This document shows, in pieces, positions 26,901-36,427 of a stretch of DNA of 64,000 bases. This DNA comes from Cyanobacteria bacterium TGS_CYA1 (GTDB taxonomy: Bacteria > Cyanobacteriota > Vampirovibrionia > Obscuribacterales > Obscuribacteraceae), in contig JAHCIQ010000010.1 of assembly GCA_026129135.1 (NCBI GenBank), positions 1-64,000 of the forward strand, given 5' to 3'. Numbering within the stretch: the first letter of the stretch is position 1; every line of letters starts with the position of its first letter. A model generated the notes under the pieces. It saw nothing but the letters and a program-made list of their open reading frames with translations. It was not told where the DNA came from and ran no database searches. Made by a program: the position numbers and the translations under genes.

Positions 26901-27637
26901 TCTGTTTTTGTTTCAGGCATAATGTGCAATAGGCGATCAGAAATCAGGGTTGATTTCTCGTAATCTCTAAGTCCACAAGCCAATTCAAAAGCCTCTGCTG
27001 CTGTGCGGCGAGCGTAATCGCCATATCTTTCATTCCGCAATTTATCTTCTTCATTTTCGGCAAATAAAAGTTCACCCTCATATTCTCCCATCGACATGAA
27101 AGCGCTACGCCCGGTCTTTGCTAGAAGTGGTTTTAATTCGGAGTATTTTTTTTCTTGCTTCAGCTTTTTCTGCCGGATTTCCAGAGTATGTTCCTGAAGA
27201 TCTTGAAGCAGTTCGGAAGAGTAACCAGGTATATTTTCAATTTCTGTCAAAAGCAGTTGGGCCTGTTCATCCTCATCTAGATATCTGTTAAGCGATATTA
27301 GCTCATGTATCGTGCTCGAATCGCAGTTGCCGCTTTTGATTGCTGCTGCTCTTTCGTCACGCCGTTGACGTAAAGCGTTTAGTGCTGGTGGATATTTTTT
27401 TCCCAGTCGCGCAATTTCTGCTGGAATATAGGAAAGTCGGACTCCTCCCCAGCCACTGACCAGATGGCCATTGTCGAATGCAAAAAGGTAGTATTCTAAA
27501 GCCTTTTCAAAGTCTTTGGATTTCGCTACAAGTTCGCGAGCCTTAGTGAATTTTTCATCTGCTTCGTTTGCGATTGCTATGCGGTTTTCAATTTCATTAT
27601 TTGCGACCATCAGAAAGTAGGTTCTCCTGCATTTCAT
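26831..27637 (-). CDS. Hypothetical TPR-like helical protein
   Basis: The protein has up to 268 residues; an ATG at 27610 would remove nine. It is helical throughout. FTKARELVAKSKDFEKALEYYLFAFDNGH looks like a TPR-type helix pair, and later TAAEAFELACGLRDYEKSTLI is similar. No signal peptide or membrane segment. The 3' end overlaps the convergent gene by 70 nt. No function is proposed. Confidence 0.55.
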   Translation of the reverse strand: MKCRRTYFLMVANNEIENRIAIANEADEKFTKARELVAKSKDFEKALEYYLFAFDNGHLVSGWGGVRLSYIPAEIARLGKKYPPALNALRQRRDERAAAIKSGNCDSSTIHELISLNRYLDEDEQAQLLLTEIENIPGYSSELLQDLQEHTLEIRQKKLKQEKKYSELKPLLAKTGRSAFMSMGEYEGELLFAENEEDKLRNERYGDYARRTAAEAFELACGLRDYEKSTLISDRLLHIMPETKTDYSKSFGSDNLLPPQSTIVHPEF

Positions 27638-27783
27638 CTATTATCACTCAAAAATTTAGTTTTCTTCCAAGCTATGGGATGATAATAGGACGCACATAAT
27701 ATTTTTGCCCGTCTCAATCGTTTACTACGCGCTCTGTCCAGTCTATGATCATGTCGAGAAGATTTTGGTGACAAAAGAGCTGC

Positions 27784-29928
27784 ATGAGCCAAAGCGCCTT
27801 TCCTGACGAAATTACCCAGAGATACAGCATCAAAGGCATTATTGGTGCTGGTGGCATGGGGCAGATTCTCAGAGCTTTTGATCCCAATCTCAATATCGAT
27901 GTAGCAATAAAAATTCTGCATAATCTGGATTCTGAAATTACTGCTATTCGTTTGCAGCGTGAGGCGATAGCTGCTGGCAAACTCAGTCATCCCAATATCA
28001 CTAGAATCTACGATTTCGGGCTTACTTCAAACAATGTTCCTTTTATCGTGATGGAATTTCTCGATGGTGAGATTCTCTCGGACGTCCTTGGTGAAAGAGG
28101 GCATTTGCCAGTTGAAGAAACAATAGATATTTTCAAACAGATTTGCAGCGGGTTGGAACATGCTCATAAGAACGGCATTGTGCACCGAGATTTGAAGCCT
28201 TCCAACATCATTGTGGTAAAAGATGTATCTGGAAAACAGGTTGTAAAAATACTCGATTTCGGACTGGCGCAATTAGAAAATGCCGAGCAAAAACTCACCG
28301 CATTTAATACCACTGTCGGCAGCCCCGCATACATGAGTCCCGAACAAGTTTGCGCTTTAGAAGTAGATTCACGCTCAGATATTTACAGTCTGGGTTGTCT
28401 TCTCTTCGAGACTTTGACTGGAGTTTTGCCATTGAAAGGTGGAACGCCAATTGAAACAATGACTATGCAGCGTGACCTTGCACCTCCTCTTATAAGTGAC
28501 GCGAGCGCTGGTGGCAATTTTCCTCAGAGTCTGGTGATGCTGGTCGATAAATGTCTGGCTAAATTGCCGGAAGATAGACCGCAGACGGCGGAGGCATTGG
28601 CTCTAGAGCTGGATTCTGTGCAGCACGAAATTTTGAGGGCTCGCTTTGGCAGTACGGAGTTAGAGCGATCTGACGAATTTGAACCAAATAAATTTCCGCT
28701 TCGAACTTTAAAAATAGCTTTGACCTGCGTCGTGGTTGCAGGGCTTGGTGTCGCTGTTGCCAGCGATCAATATTTGAAAAATCTAAATCGGGAGGAAAAA
28801 GTTAAAAGCAGGCTTTTTGAGCAGGGAAATAGAAAACCTGCGACATTGAAGACTCTTGTGCCGGAGGCTGAATCGAATAAAGTGCTTGGAGAAGGGCATG
28901 AATTCACTTTGTCGAATACTTCGAACGAAGTTGTTTGTGTTTTCAAAAGATTTGCGGTCGACCAGGATTTGAAAAAGATCGAAGGAAAGAAAATTCAAAA
29001 TGTCGTTTTGAAAGGCTGCCATCAACTTAAAGGATCAGGACTTCAGTATTTGAGCAAACTTCCTCTTACTGCTCTGGATTTGGAAGAAACTAGCGTAGAC
29101 GATGCAAGTATTAAAAATTTAGTTTCACTGAGCCGTTTATCGACTTTGAAAATTTCATCTGCCAACTTGAGCGATGCTTGCATGGATGAAATTATCAAAC
29201 TAAAGAATCTCGAAATACTATTTCTAGCTTCTAAAAATCTTACAAACAAAGCCGCTCAAGTAATTCCCTCATTGCCAAAGCTTCGTTTTCTCAAACTAGA
29301 ATCTATAAAGCTAAATGACGACGTGATGTCGGATCTATCTAAAATGAAACAGTTAGAAGGGTTGTCTTTATGCGGCACTTCCTGCAGTGGAGATATAGGC
29401 GTTGCCGTATCCAGAATGTCTTCAGTAAAATCTATTAGCCTGGCTGGAAATAAATCTATCTCGTCGAAGAGTTTAGTTGCACTTGGCGATGCAGGTATCA
29501 ATCAGCTCGACATAAGTGGTGTTCCGCTTGCAAGTGAGCAGTGGAAAGCGATGAAACATTTGAAAAAACTATTCAGGCTCGATTTGAAAAACAGTCAGTC
29601 GTCGAAAGTCGACATCGATTCTTTATTAGAGCTTCCCAGTTTGAAATATCTGGACCTTCATTCCAGTCCTGAGATAAAGGATGATTTGATCGAATCATTA
29701 TCGAAATTGAAAATTCAATATCTTGACCTTAGCCAGACTGAAATAACAGACAAGCAACTAATTAAGCTGGCAAAAATTTCTACGCTTGTAAATTTGCGAG
29801 TTAAAGATTGTCCATCAATCACGTCTTTAGGCGCAAAACAGTTCCATGATTATTTCAATGTTGTATGGCACCGTGACTGTGTTCTGGAGATTTCTAACAC
29901 GGGCAAGAATTTCGATGAAGAAAATTAA
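27784..29928 (+). CDS. Membrane Ser/Thr protein kinase with C-terminal leucine-rich repeats
   Basis: The protein has 714 residues. The cytoplasmic kinase domain (about 14-280) is complete: glycine loop GAGGMG (21-26), VAIK with Lys43, HRDLKPSN (134-141), DFG (158-160) and PAYMSPEQ (181-188). A single membrane helix spans about 308-326. The outer part (about 380-700) carries repeated Leu-rich units such as LPLTALDLEETSVDDASIKNL and YLDLSQTEITDKQLIKL, like cysteine-free bacterial LRRs. The layout is a receptor-like kinase. Its stop is immediately adjacent to that of the methyltransferase on the other strand. The ligand and target are unknown. Confidence 0.88.
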   Translation: MSQSAFPDEITQRYSIKGIIGAGGMGQILRAFDPNLNIDVAIKILHNLDSEITAIRLQREAIAAGKLSHPNITRIYDFGLTSNNVPFIVMEFLDGEILSDVLGERGHLPVEETIDIFKQICSGLEHAHKNGIVHRDLKPSNIIVVKDVSGKQVVKILDFGLAQLENAEQKLTAFNTTVGSPAYMSPEQVCALEVDSRSDIYSLGCLLFETLTGVLPLKGGTPIETMTMQRDLAPPLISDASAGGNFPQSLVMLVDKCLAKLPEDRPQTAEALALELDSVQHEILRARFGSTELERSDEFEPNKFPLRTLKIALTCVVVAGLGVAVASDQYLKNLNREEKVKSRLFEQGNRKPATLKTLVPEAESNKVLGEGHEFTLSNTSNEVVCVFKRFAVDQDLKKIEGKKIQNVVLKGCHQLKGSGLQYLSKLPLTALDLEETSVDDASIKNLVSLSRLSTLKISSANLSDACMDEIIKLKNLEILFLASKNLTNKAAQVIPSLPKLRFLKLESIKLNDDVMSDLSKMKQLEGLSLCGTSCSGDIGVAVSRMSSVKSISLAGNKSISSKSLVALGDAGINQLDISGVPLASEQWKAMKHLKKLFRLDLKNSQSSKVDIDSLLELPSLKYLDLHSSPEIKDDLIESLSKLKIQYLDLSQTEITDKQLIKLAKISTLVNLRVKDCPSITSLGAKQFHDYFNVVWHRDCVLEISNTGKNFDEEN

Positions 29929-32115
29929 TCACACAAGAAAAACCCTGGAGTTTTTTACCCAAAAATTTTCTTTGATGCGCTGTTGAATTTTATCTGATAC
30001 TGAATACAGTGTAAAAATATTCTGATCGATTTGAGCTTGAAGTGATTTTTCTTTCTTATTCAGCTCGTCTACATAAGCTTTAGTTCGCTCTTTTGTAGAG
30101 TCTTCGCCAATTTCTGAAAGTGCCAGATTGAAAGAGGGTGATTCTGGATTGATTAAATCAAAGCATTTAGCAAGAGCAATTGATTGAGTTACAAGACTTT
30201 CCATTTCCTGCCTGAGCTTTGGGGTTGGCTTACAGTAGGGGATTCTGCGTATGTCGCCAATCTGAAAATTGACAGTTGGATTTAATTGACCAAGGATGAA
30301 AATCGCCAGAGACGAATTTAGAAAACCCAATAAATAATGCAAATTTTCTTCATCGCAAAAGAGCGACGAGCTTGCAATATCGAAGACGCTCTGCGGACTG
30401 AGCAATCTGGCTTTGAAGCCGCGTGTTCCAATATACGAGTATGTGATTCCGCTCTTAAAATAGAAATCCTCACCTGGTAATGACTTCGATTGCCCTCGCT
30501 CGACTCGAAGCTTGCGAATCGAATCGCCCTGGTCTTTCCACCAGATTCTGTAGGGGGTGGTGGCGAACCACTTATGTCCCCCGCCCTTGTCGTAGGGAAC
30601 GTAAGAATCTTTTTGCGATTCTTCTATTTGCGAAAAATGTTTCACGAAACGTTTGTTGTCGCAGGTAAACAGTCCGTTTGTGACAGTAATTCCGCTTTCG
30701 TCACTATCGAGCTGAGGAAAGCGAGAAAACAAAAGGGCAATTTCTTTCGGGCAGTCTGGCAGGATAGGATTTCCTGTCACGAGGCTGCTAGTGGAGGTCA
30801 TTTCGGCGTGCGAGATTGTGCTAGCTGGCATTGCTTCTATGCCCGAAAGCTTTGCTTTTCGTTTGTAAGATGCTTCGCGCAAATCTGTATGTCTGAGCTC
30901 TGAGTCGATTTCACGACCCTCTTTTTGCTCCAAAGTGACAATGACGCTGCTGACCTTTTCGCCGCTTCGAGTTTCAAAGGCTCCAGGACCAAGCGTCACT
31001 ATAGATTTGAACTTGAATTCGGCTAAAAGTCTTTGTCTGAGTATCTGATAGCGGGCAATATTCAGAAAGCTTTGCTGACAAATAAAACTAATAGTGCCGT
31101 GTTTTGAAACCAGTCTGGTAGCCAGTTCCAGAAATGCAGAATACAAATCGAAATGGGCGTTTTTATATTGCGAACGCAAAAAGGCGACCATTTTTTTTGG
31201 CATCAATCGATAGCCTAGGTATGGTGGATTAGCTGCAATGGCGTCGAATTTAACTGGACAATCGTGTGACTCTTTTTTAGCTCCGTCAAAACGAACAAGC
31301 TTGAAATTTTCACTTTCGATGCCTAAAAGAAGACTTCCGAATTCAGCATCTGGAGCCTCGATGCAATATAAATTAGGCACAGAGAGTTTTGGATCTGGAC
31401 TGTTCTTATTTAAATCCAGCGCGCACAAATAAAGCGAAAGGGAGGACAATTTTAAAAGGTTCATGTCCACGTCGAAGCCCCAGATAAGCTTCAGAGCTTG
31501 GTTTGGAGAAAGTCCTCTTTCTTTGCACAAATTTTTTAGCGCTTCTGCAAGTAAATGGCCGCCACCGCATGCAGGGTCAAGAAAAGTGTTGGTATTTTCG
31601 TTTATCGATTGCTTTGCCAGATAGGTCGAGATCCATCTGGGAGTGAACCATTGAGTGAGTCTGGGCAATTCGTCAATAGAGCGTGATTGGCGAGCCTGAG
31701 TGTAGGTAGATGCACTTTCGTCTTGGGCTAGAATTTGAAAAATCCATGCTGGAAGCAGACTGTGAAAAAACTCAATGTTCAAAGGTAAGTCAATTTCGGG
31801 CTCTGCAAGAGGTCCACATCTCGATTCCAATTCATTTAAATAGTTTGCTACGCGGGCTGCCAGAGGACTTTCGTCGAGCAGGCAGTCAGGTGAGAGAGCT
31901 TCTATGAGCCGAACTCCAGCGTTTGAAAGATTTGCAGGGAGAACACAGCGTGCTGCCAGGCAATAGCATGCTCCAAGCCAAATACCTCTGGATGCGGGAA
32001 AAGAGGTCAAATAGCCTTGTCTTTTGAGGATGTCAACAAAGACGATGGCTGAATCGAGGTCTTTCAGTTCGGTAATTTTTGAACTGTTTGAGATGCCTTT
32101 AGCTGGTTTAGCCAT
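29929..32115 (-). CDS. PglX-like N6-adenine DNA methyltransferase without visible partners
   Basis: The protein has 728 residues. TQWFTPRWISTYLAKQSI (154-171), the SAM site DPACGGGH (180-187) and the catalytic NPPY (296-299) define a gamma-class N6-adenine methyltransferase. The C-terminal half resembles the PglX/BREX and Eco57I specificity part: GLFTCDNKRF, then VPYDKGGGHKWF, YYLLGFLNSS-like and NPTVNFQIGDIRRIPY. Full PglX proteins are about 1200 residues, so this is shorter. No restriction nuclease domain and no brx/pgl genes are in the window, so it looks like an orphan modification enzyme, or a relic of a defence system. It is next to the kinase-LRR gene in an accessory stretch. Confidence 0.8.
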   Translation of the reverse strand: MAKPAKGISNSSKITELKDLDSAIVFVDILKRQGYLTSFPASRGIWLGACYCLAARCVLPANLSNAGVRLIEALSPDCLLDESPLAARVANYLNELESRCGPLAEPEIDLPLNIEFFHSLLPAWIFQILAQDESASTYTQARQSRSIDELPRLTQWFTPRWISTYLAKQSINENTNTFLDPACGGGHLLAEALKNLCKERGLSPNQALKLIWGFDVDMNLLKLSSLSLYLCALDLNKNSPDPKLSVPNLYCIEAPDAEFGSLLLGIESENFKLVRFDGAKKESHDCPVKFDAIAANPPYLGYRLMPKKMVAFLRSQYKNAHFDLYSAFLELATRLVSKHGTISFICQQSFLNIARYQILRQRLLAEFKFKSIVTLGPGAFETRSGEKVSSVIVTLEQKEGREIDSELRHTDLREASYKRKAKLSGIEAMPASTISHAEMTSTSSLVTGNPILPDCPKEIALLFSRFPQLDSDESGITVTNGLFTCDNKRFVKHFSQIEESQKDSYVPYDKGGGHKWFATTPYRIWWKDQGDSIRKLRVERGQSKSLPGEDFYFKSGITYSYIGTRGFKARLLSPQSVFDIASSSLFCDEENLHYLLGFLNSSLAIFILGQLNPTVNFQIGDIRRIPYCKPTPKLRQEMESLVTQSIALAKCFDLINPESPSFNLALSEIGEDSTKERTKAYVDELNKKEKSLQAQIDQNIFTLYSVSDKIQQRIKENFWVKNSRVFLV

Positions 32116-32185
32116 TTCTTATCCGGAAAAAACGCTGATTTGACGCCAACACAATGAAGATATCACTATGATTGTCAGCCAAATG

Positions 32186-32213
32186 TTGTCATTTGATGTA
32201 TAAAATCTAGTAT
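32186..32213 (+). promoter_or_regulatory. Possible citrate synthase promoter
   Basis: TTGTCA (32186-32191), a 16-bp spacer and TAGTAT (32208-32213) lie about 50 bp before the citrate synthase start. A second TTGTCA at 32172-32177 precedes it. The match is only fair. Confidence 0.3.
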
Positions 32214-32262
32214 TAATCTCCAAAGTAGATTGGAAGGAGCCGAGAGGAGCTTGGAAACAACT

Positions 32263-33381
32263 ATGGTCAACGCAGGTCTGGAGCACGTAGTAGCAGCATC
32301 ATCGAGAATTTGCGAAATTCTGGGCGATGAAGGAAAGCTGATTTACCAGGGTTACGACATAAACGAATTGGCTGAAAAATCCAATTACGAAGAAGTTGTC
32401 TATCTTTTGTGGAATGGTCGCTTACCGCGCAAAAAAGAGCTCGAGACTTTGCAAGAAGAGCTCGGCGCTAACAGAGCCATTCCAGACGAAGTGACCAAGA
32501 TGATGAAGACCTTTCCTAAGGACGCAGTTCCGATGGAAGTTCTTAGAACCGCTGTTTCAATGCTTTCTATGTACGATCCAGATTCGGAAGACATGGATAG
32601 CAAAGCCAACATGCGCAAAGCGATCAAGCTCACCGCCCAGTTCCCCACCATCGTTGCTTACTGGGACTGCATCAGAAACGGTCGCGAATGCGTCAAGCCC
32701 AAGCCTGAGCACAGCACTGCTGGCAGTTTCCTCCACCTTTTGCACGCTGGCAAAGAGCCAGATCCAGTTGCCGTCAAATCGCTCGACGTAGCTCTGGTCC
32801 TGCATGCTGAGCACAGTTTCAATGCTTCTACTTTTGCCGGACGCGTTGCTGCTGGAACTTTGACCGATATGCACTCTGCTGTAGTAGCCGCTATCGGCGC
32901 TCTCAAAGGACCTCTGCATGGCGGAGCCAACCAGGAAGTAATCAGAATGCTTCTCGATATCGGCTCGGTCGACAAAGTCGAGTCTTATATCGCCAAGATG
33001 CTCGAAGACAAGAAAAAGGTCATGGGCTTTGGTCACCGCGTGTATCACACACTCGACCCTCGCGCTGTTCACCTCAAGAAAATGTCCGAAGAACTCGGAA
33101 AAATGAAAGGCGACACCAAGTTCTACGATATGTCGGTCAAAATTCAAGACCTGGTCAAGAAAGACAAAGGATTGAATGCTAACGTCGACTTCTATTCAGC
33201 GTCGGTCTACTACCAATTGGGTATTGCTGATGATCTGTTCACCCCTATTTTTGCAATCGCCAGAATCTCTGGTTGGACCGCTCACATCCTCGAGCAGTAT
33301 GCAAACAACAAGTTGATAAGACCTGATGCCGATTACATCGGACCGATGGATCTCAAATACGTTCCAATAGACGAAAGATAG
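32263..33381 (+). CDS. gltA: Citrate synthase
   Basis: The protein has 372 residues from the ATG at 32263; TTG starts at 32251 or 32230 are possible, each close to an AGGAG. It condenses acetyl-CoA with oxaloacetate into citrate, the entry of the TCA cycle. The start GLEHVVAASSRIC and later YQGYDINELA fit the CitZ-like group. Active-site blocks are HAEHSFNASTFAGRV, GFGHRVYHTLDPRA and NVDFYSASVYYQLGI, bearing the two His and the Asp. All are intact. It stands alone, and converges on the RDD gene. Confidence 0.96.
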   Translation: MVNAGLEHVVAASSRICEILGDEGKLIYQGYDINELAEKSNYEEVVYLLWNGRLPRKKELETLQEELGANRAIPDEVTKMMKTFPKDAVPMEVLRTAVSMLSMYDPDSEDMDSKANMRKAIKLTAQFPTIVAYWDCIRNGRECVKPKPEHSTAGSFLHLLHAGKEPDPVAVKSLDVALVLHAEHSFNASTFAGRVAAGTLTDMHSAVVAAIGALKGPLHGGANQEVIRMLLDIGSVDKVESYIAKMLEDKKKVMGFGHRVYHTLDPRAVHLKKMSEELGKMKGDTKFYDMSVKIQDLVKKDKGLNANVDFYSASVYYQLGIADDLFTPIFAIARISGWTAHILEQYANNKLIRPDADYIGPMDLKYVPIDER

Positions 33382-33386
33382 TTCGA

Positions 33387-34169
33387 TTAAGCGTTAGCGC
33401 GTTCTTGATATGAAGCGTAGACAATTTCGAGGAATTCTTCTGGCTTGGCTTTGAGCGTTTCGTCGCTTTGCATCTTGCGGTCCAGCTTGTCACGTAGATA
33501 CGACTCGAGCTGGGTTGCTAACTTTGGTCTGTATTCGACAGCAAGCTTTTTGCGTCGGCGCAGAAATTGCAGTAAAAGCTCGTAATCTTGAGGGCTCAAG
33601 CGCCCGATGTCCATCAGTTGATCCGGCTTGGGACTGGTTTCAAGTTCGATTTTGTCTTGCGAAAGGTCCTGGGTTCTTTCTCTGATGACTATTGTCCCTG
33701 CCGCCATATCGCCAAGCCTTCGTTCGTGCTTATCGATGAGCATTATTAAAAGACCGATGAAAGCAAGCCCGGTATCTATCATACGGATGAGATTGCGGAT
33801 GAAAACGGATGGCCAGCCCACAGGTTGACCGTTGGCTTCGACCACCCGAATATGAGTGAGATGTTTCCCGGGAGTCTGTCCTTGCCAGAGTCCTTCGAAA
33901 ATAATGTTGTATCCGGTGTTGATGACGAAAAGGACGAAAATGGCGAACATGCCAATATATACGAATACTTTGCTTTTGAGTTCGGTGGGAAGTCCCATTT
34001 TGTCGATGCCCATACAAATGAGAAGCATTACAATGAGAAAAGCAAGCATCGTCAGCCCTGCAATAATCTGGTCTATCAGCGCTGCAAGTATGCGATTTCC
34101 TAATCCTGCAAGTTCGAGGTGTAGGTCAACATTTTCGGGGGTAGAAATCGAATAGTCGGGCTGGATCAT
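33387..34169 (-). CDS. RDD-family membrane protein
   Basis: The protein has 260 residues. The N-terminal 170 form an RDD domain: LGNRILAALIDQIIAGL (the Arg-Asp membrane helix), then two more helices, including VFVYIGMFAIFVLFVINTGY, and GQTPGKHLTHIRVV, VFIRNLIRMIDT and ERRLGDMAAGTIVI. The C-terminal 90 residues are charged and cytoplasmic. The transport role of RDD proteins is poorly known. It starts 8 bp from the divergent SpoIIM-like gene; this pair is a common conserved neighbourhood. Confidence 0.88.
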   Translation of the reverse strand: MIQPDYSISTPENVDLHLELAGLGNRILAALIDQIIAGLTMLAFLIVMLLICMGIDKMGLPTELKSKVFVYIGMFAIFVLFVINTGYNIIFEGLWQGQTPGKHLTHIRVVEANGQPVGWPSVFIRNLIRMIDTGLAFIGLLIMLIDKHERRLGDMAAGTIVIRERTQDLSQDKIELETSPKPDQLMDIGRLSPQDYELLLQFLRRRKKLAVEYRPKLATQLESYLRDKLDRKMQSDETLKAKPEEFLEIVYASYQERANA

Positions 34170-34177
34170 ATTTTTGG

Positions 34178-35182
34178 ATGAATTTAGAACGCTGGATTAG
34201 TCAGAGAAAACCTGAATGGACAATGCTTGAGGACTTGTTGAAAATCCTCGACCGCTCCGGAATAGGCAAGCTTGACAATGCACAATTGAAAGACCTTGGA
34301 CGACTTTACAGAGTAACTTCGGCGGATTTGTCGAGGGCGCGGGCGCTTCGCTTAGGGGCTGAGGTTGAGGGATATCTGAACAATCTGGTGGTGCGCGCGC
34401 ACAACCAAGTGTATCAGAGGGACAAAAACCGATGGAAGGACTTATTCCACTTTTTGTGGATTGGATTTCCTCTTCTCGTTCGCCAGAATATTTTTTATAT
34501 CGCGCTTGGATTTTGTCTTTTTACTATTCCGTGCATAGGGTCTTATTACATGGTGCAAATCGACCCCACTTTTGCTCAACTAGAAATTAAAAAAGGCGAG
34601 CCTCTAGTAAACGAGGACTTGTGGAACATGATCGAGAAGAAGCACATGTGGACTGATGCTGCGCAAGATCAAAGTCCCACGGCTTTTGGCATGATTGCCA
34701 CCAATAATATTCGCGTTTCAATTCTGGCTTTTGCCCTGGGAATCACTTTTGGCTTCGGCACCATCTATATTTTGATTGTGAACGGAATGTCTATTGGTAG
34801 TACATTTGGTGTCTGTCAATTGCACCAGATGGCATTACCCTTGATGGCATTCGTCGCCGGACACGGTGTGCTCGAACTGAGCGCCATTTTCATAAGCGGC
34901 GGTGCTGGACTGCTTTTGGGCAAGCATATGCTCTTTCCAGGAAAAATGAGATGGGCCGATTCATTAAAAATAGGTGCCCGCAAAGCCTTCGGTATTTTTG
35001 CCGGTACAGTCCCACTGTTACTGGTGGCAGGCTCGATTGAAGGCTTCGTGTCACCACGGACGGACCTGGCGGTAAATGCGAAGATTTTAGTGAGTTTGGC
35101 TACTGCTGTGGCTCTTGCTGCATATCTGTTTGTACCTAGAGGCGAACCTAAAATTTCATCAGAAAGTGAAGCATTATCTTGA
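34178..35182 (+). CDS. SpoIIM-like (stage II sporulation protein M family) membrane protein
   Basis: The protein has 334 residues. The soluble N-terminal part (1-100) begins WISQRKPEWTMLEDLL, typical of the family, and four to five membrane helices follow, including NIFYIALGFCLFTIPCIGSYY and ISILAFALGITFGF-like stretches, with GHGVLELSAIFISGGAGL as a conserved block. Despite the name, the family is widespread in non-sporulating bacteria next to RDD proteins, and no sporulation is implied. It diverges from the RDD gene across 8 bp, so each promoter must lie in the other gene. Confidence 0.85.
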   Translation: MNLERWISQRKPEWTMLEDLLKILDRSGIGKLDNAQLKDLGRLYRVTSADLSRARALRLGAEVEGYLNNLVVRAHNQVYQRDKNRWKDLFHFLWIGFPLLVRQNIFYIALGFCLFTIPCIGSYYMVQIDPTFAQLEIKKGEPLVNEDLWNMIEKKHMWTDAAQDQSPTAFGMIATNNIRVSILAFALGITFGFGTIYILIVNGMSIGSTFGVCQLHQMALPLMAFVAGHGVLELSAIFISGGAGLLLGKHMLFPGKMRWADSLKIGARKAFGIFAGTVPLLLVAGSIEGFVSPRTDLAVNAKILVSLATAVALAAYLFVPRGEPKISSESEALS

Positions 35183-35247
35183 TTCTTGAATTAGAATAGT
35201 AAAATCCTCGTTTTATTTTTGTAGTTTTCTTAGTAGCGGTCGTGGTA

Positions 35248-36396
35248 ATGATTGGCATCCTGAAGAAATTTAGTAAAAACAGCACTCCTAAAAAAGCCCG
35301 CAAAAAACGTCCTCTGCCTCCAGGTCAGAGATTGATCAAATACATGGTTTTTGCAGGCTCTATCGCCTTTACACAAATATGGGTAAGTCAGCAAGGTATT
35401 CAAGCCGACCCTGCTTTTGAACCCGAGGCTGCAATAGAAGCTCCTTTCGAGCCTGGTGACGAGCTTAAGCAATTGAGCGAAGAGCTGGTCAAAATGAACA
35501 AGTCGAAGACCAGTATAGCTGGCATATATGCCGTAGATCTTGAGACGGGCGAGTATGTCGACGTTAATGGAAACAAGGCATTTTCTGCTGCAAGCATCAT
35601 CAAAGTTCCGATTCTGGTTAGTTTGCTCACTGCCTGTGAGCGTGGTGAAGCCAGTCTCGACGATATGCTCGAAATCAAAAAAGAAGTGGTGACGAGTGGC
35701 TCCGGTCATTTGCAGTGGCGCAAACTTGGCACCAAAATTACAGCTCGTCATGCAGCTCAGCTGATGATGACCATTTCGGACAACACCGCCACCAATATGC
35801 TGATTGATTATCTGGGTGGCAAATCCAAACTCAATCGCGAGTTCAAAAAATGGGGCATGAGAGAGACCAAGATTAACAACTATCTGGTGGACATCGAAGG
35901 CACCAATGTCACCTGCCCATACGATCAAGTTTTCTTGATGGCTCGCATAGATAAAGGCGATGTTATCAACGAAGAAAGCAAAGCCTTCATGTACGAATTG
36001 ATGGGGCATTGCAAAAACCGCTCGATGTTGCCGCAAGGCATCGGGGCCGTTGATCCCTCGGCAGACATTATTCACAAAACCGGTACTATCGGTATCATGG
36101 TTGGTGACGCTGGTATCGTCACTACTCCAAGTGGAAAACGTCTGGGTATAGCAATTCAGGTCCAACGCCGTCGCAACGATTCGTCTGCAAGTTGTCTCAT
36201 TCGACGCATGGCAGCCATTACTTATAACCAGTTCGAGAATGACACTATGTCTATTCCTGAAGCTGCATTCGCTCCCAAAGTGAGAGTGCGCGTATCGAAG
36301 CACCACTCGCGGCACCACATTGCTCACTCCAAACATAAAAGCACTCACAAGCTGATAGCTTCGAAGGGCAAGAAAAAGAAACGCAGATATGCTTAG
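35248..36396 (+). CDS. Membrane-anchored class A beta-lactamase-like serine hydrolase
   Basis: The protein has 382 residues from the ATG at 35248 (GTG at 35242 also possible). A basic N-terminus and one hydrophobic segment (about 31-49) anchor or export it. The serine hydrolase core has SIIK (Ser at about 116), SDN (about 177-179) and HKTG (about 276-279). The omega-loop Glu of true class A beta-lactamases is not clear; the best candidate is the Glu in RETKINN. It may therefore be a penicillin-binding or carboxypeptidase-like protein rather than a resistance enzyme. The last 40 residues are very basic (His/Lys/Arg-rich). A strong terminator follows. Confidence 0.78.
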   Translation: MIGILKKFSKNSTPKKARKKRPLPPGQRLIKYMVFAGSIAFTQIWVSQQGIQADPAFEPEAAIEAPFEPGDELKQLSEELVKMNKSKTSIAGIYAVDLETGEYVDVNGNKAFSAASIIKVPILVSLLTACERGEASLDDMLEIKKEVVTSGSGHLQWRKLGTKITARHAAQLMMTISDNTATNMLIDYLGGKSKLNREFKKWGMRETKINNYLVDIEGTNVTCPYDQVFLMARIDKGDVINEESKAFMYELMGHCKNRSMLPQGIGAVDPSADIIHKTGTIGIMVGDAGIVTTPSGKRLGIAIQVQRRRNDSSASCLIRRMAAITYNQFENDTMSIPEAAFAPKVRVRVSKHHSRHHIAHSKHKSTHKLIASKGKKKKRRYA

Positions 36397-36427
36397 TCTG
36401 CAGATTTCACTAACAAACTAACTAACA

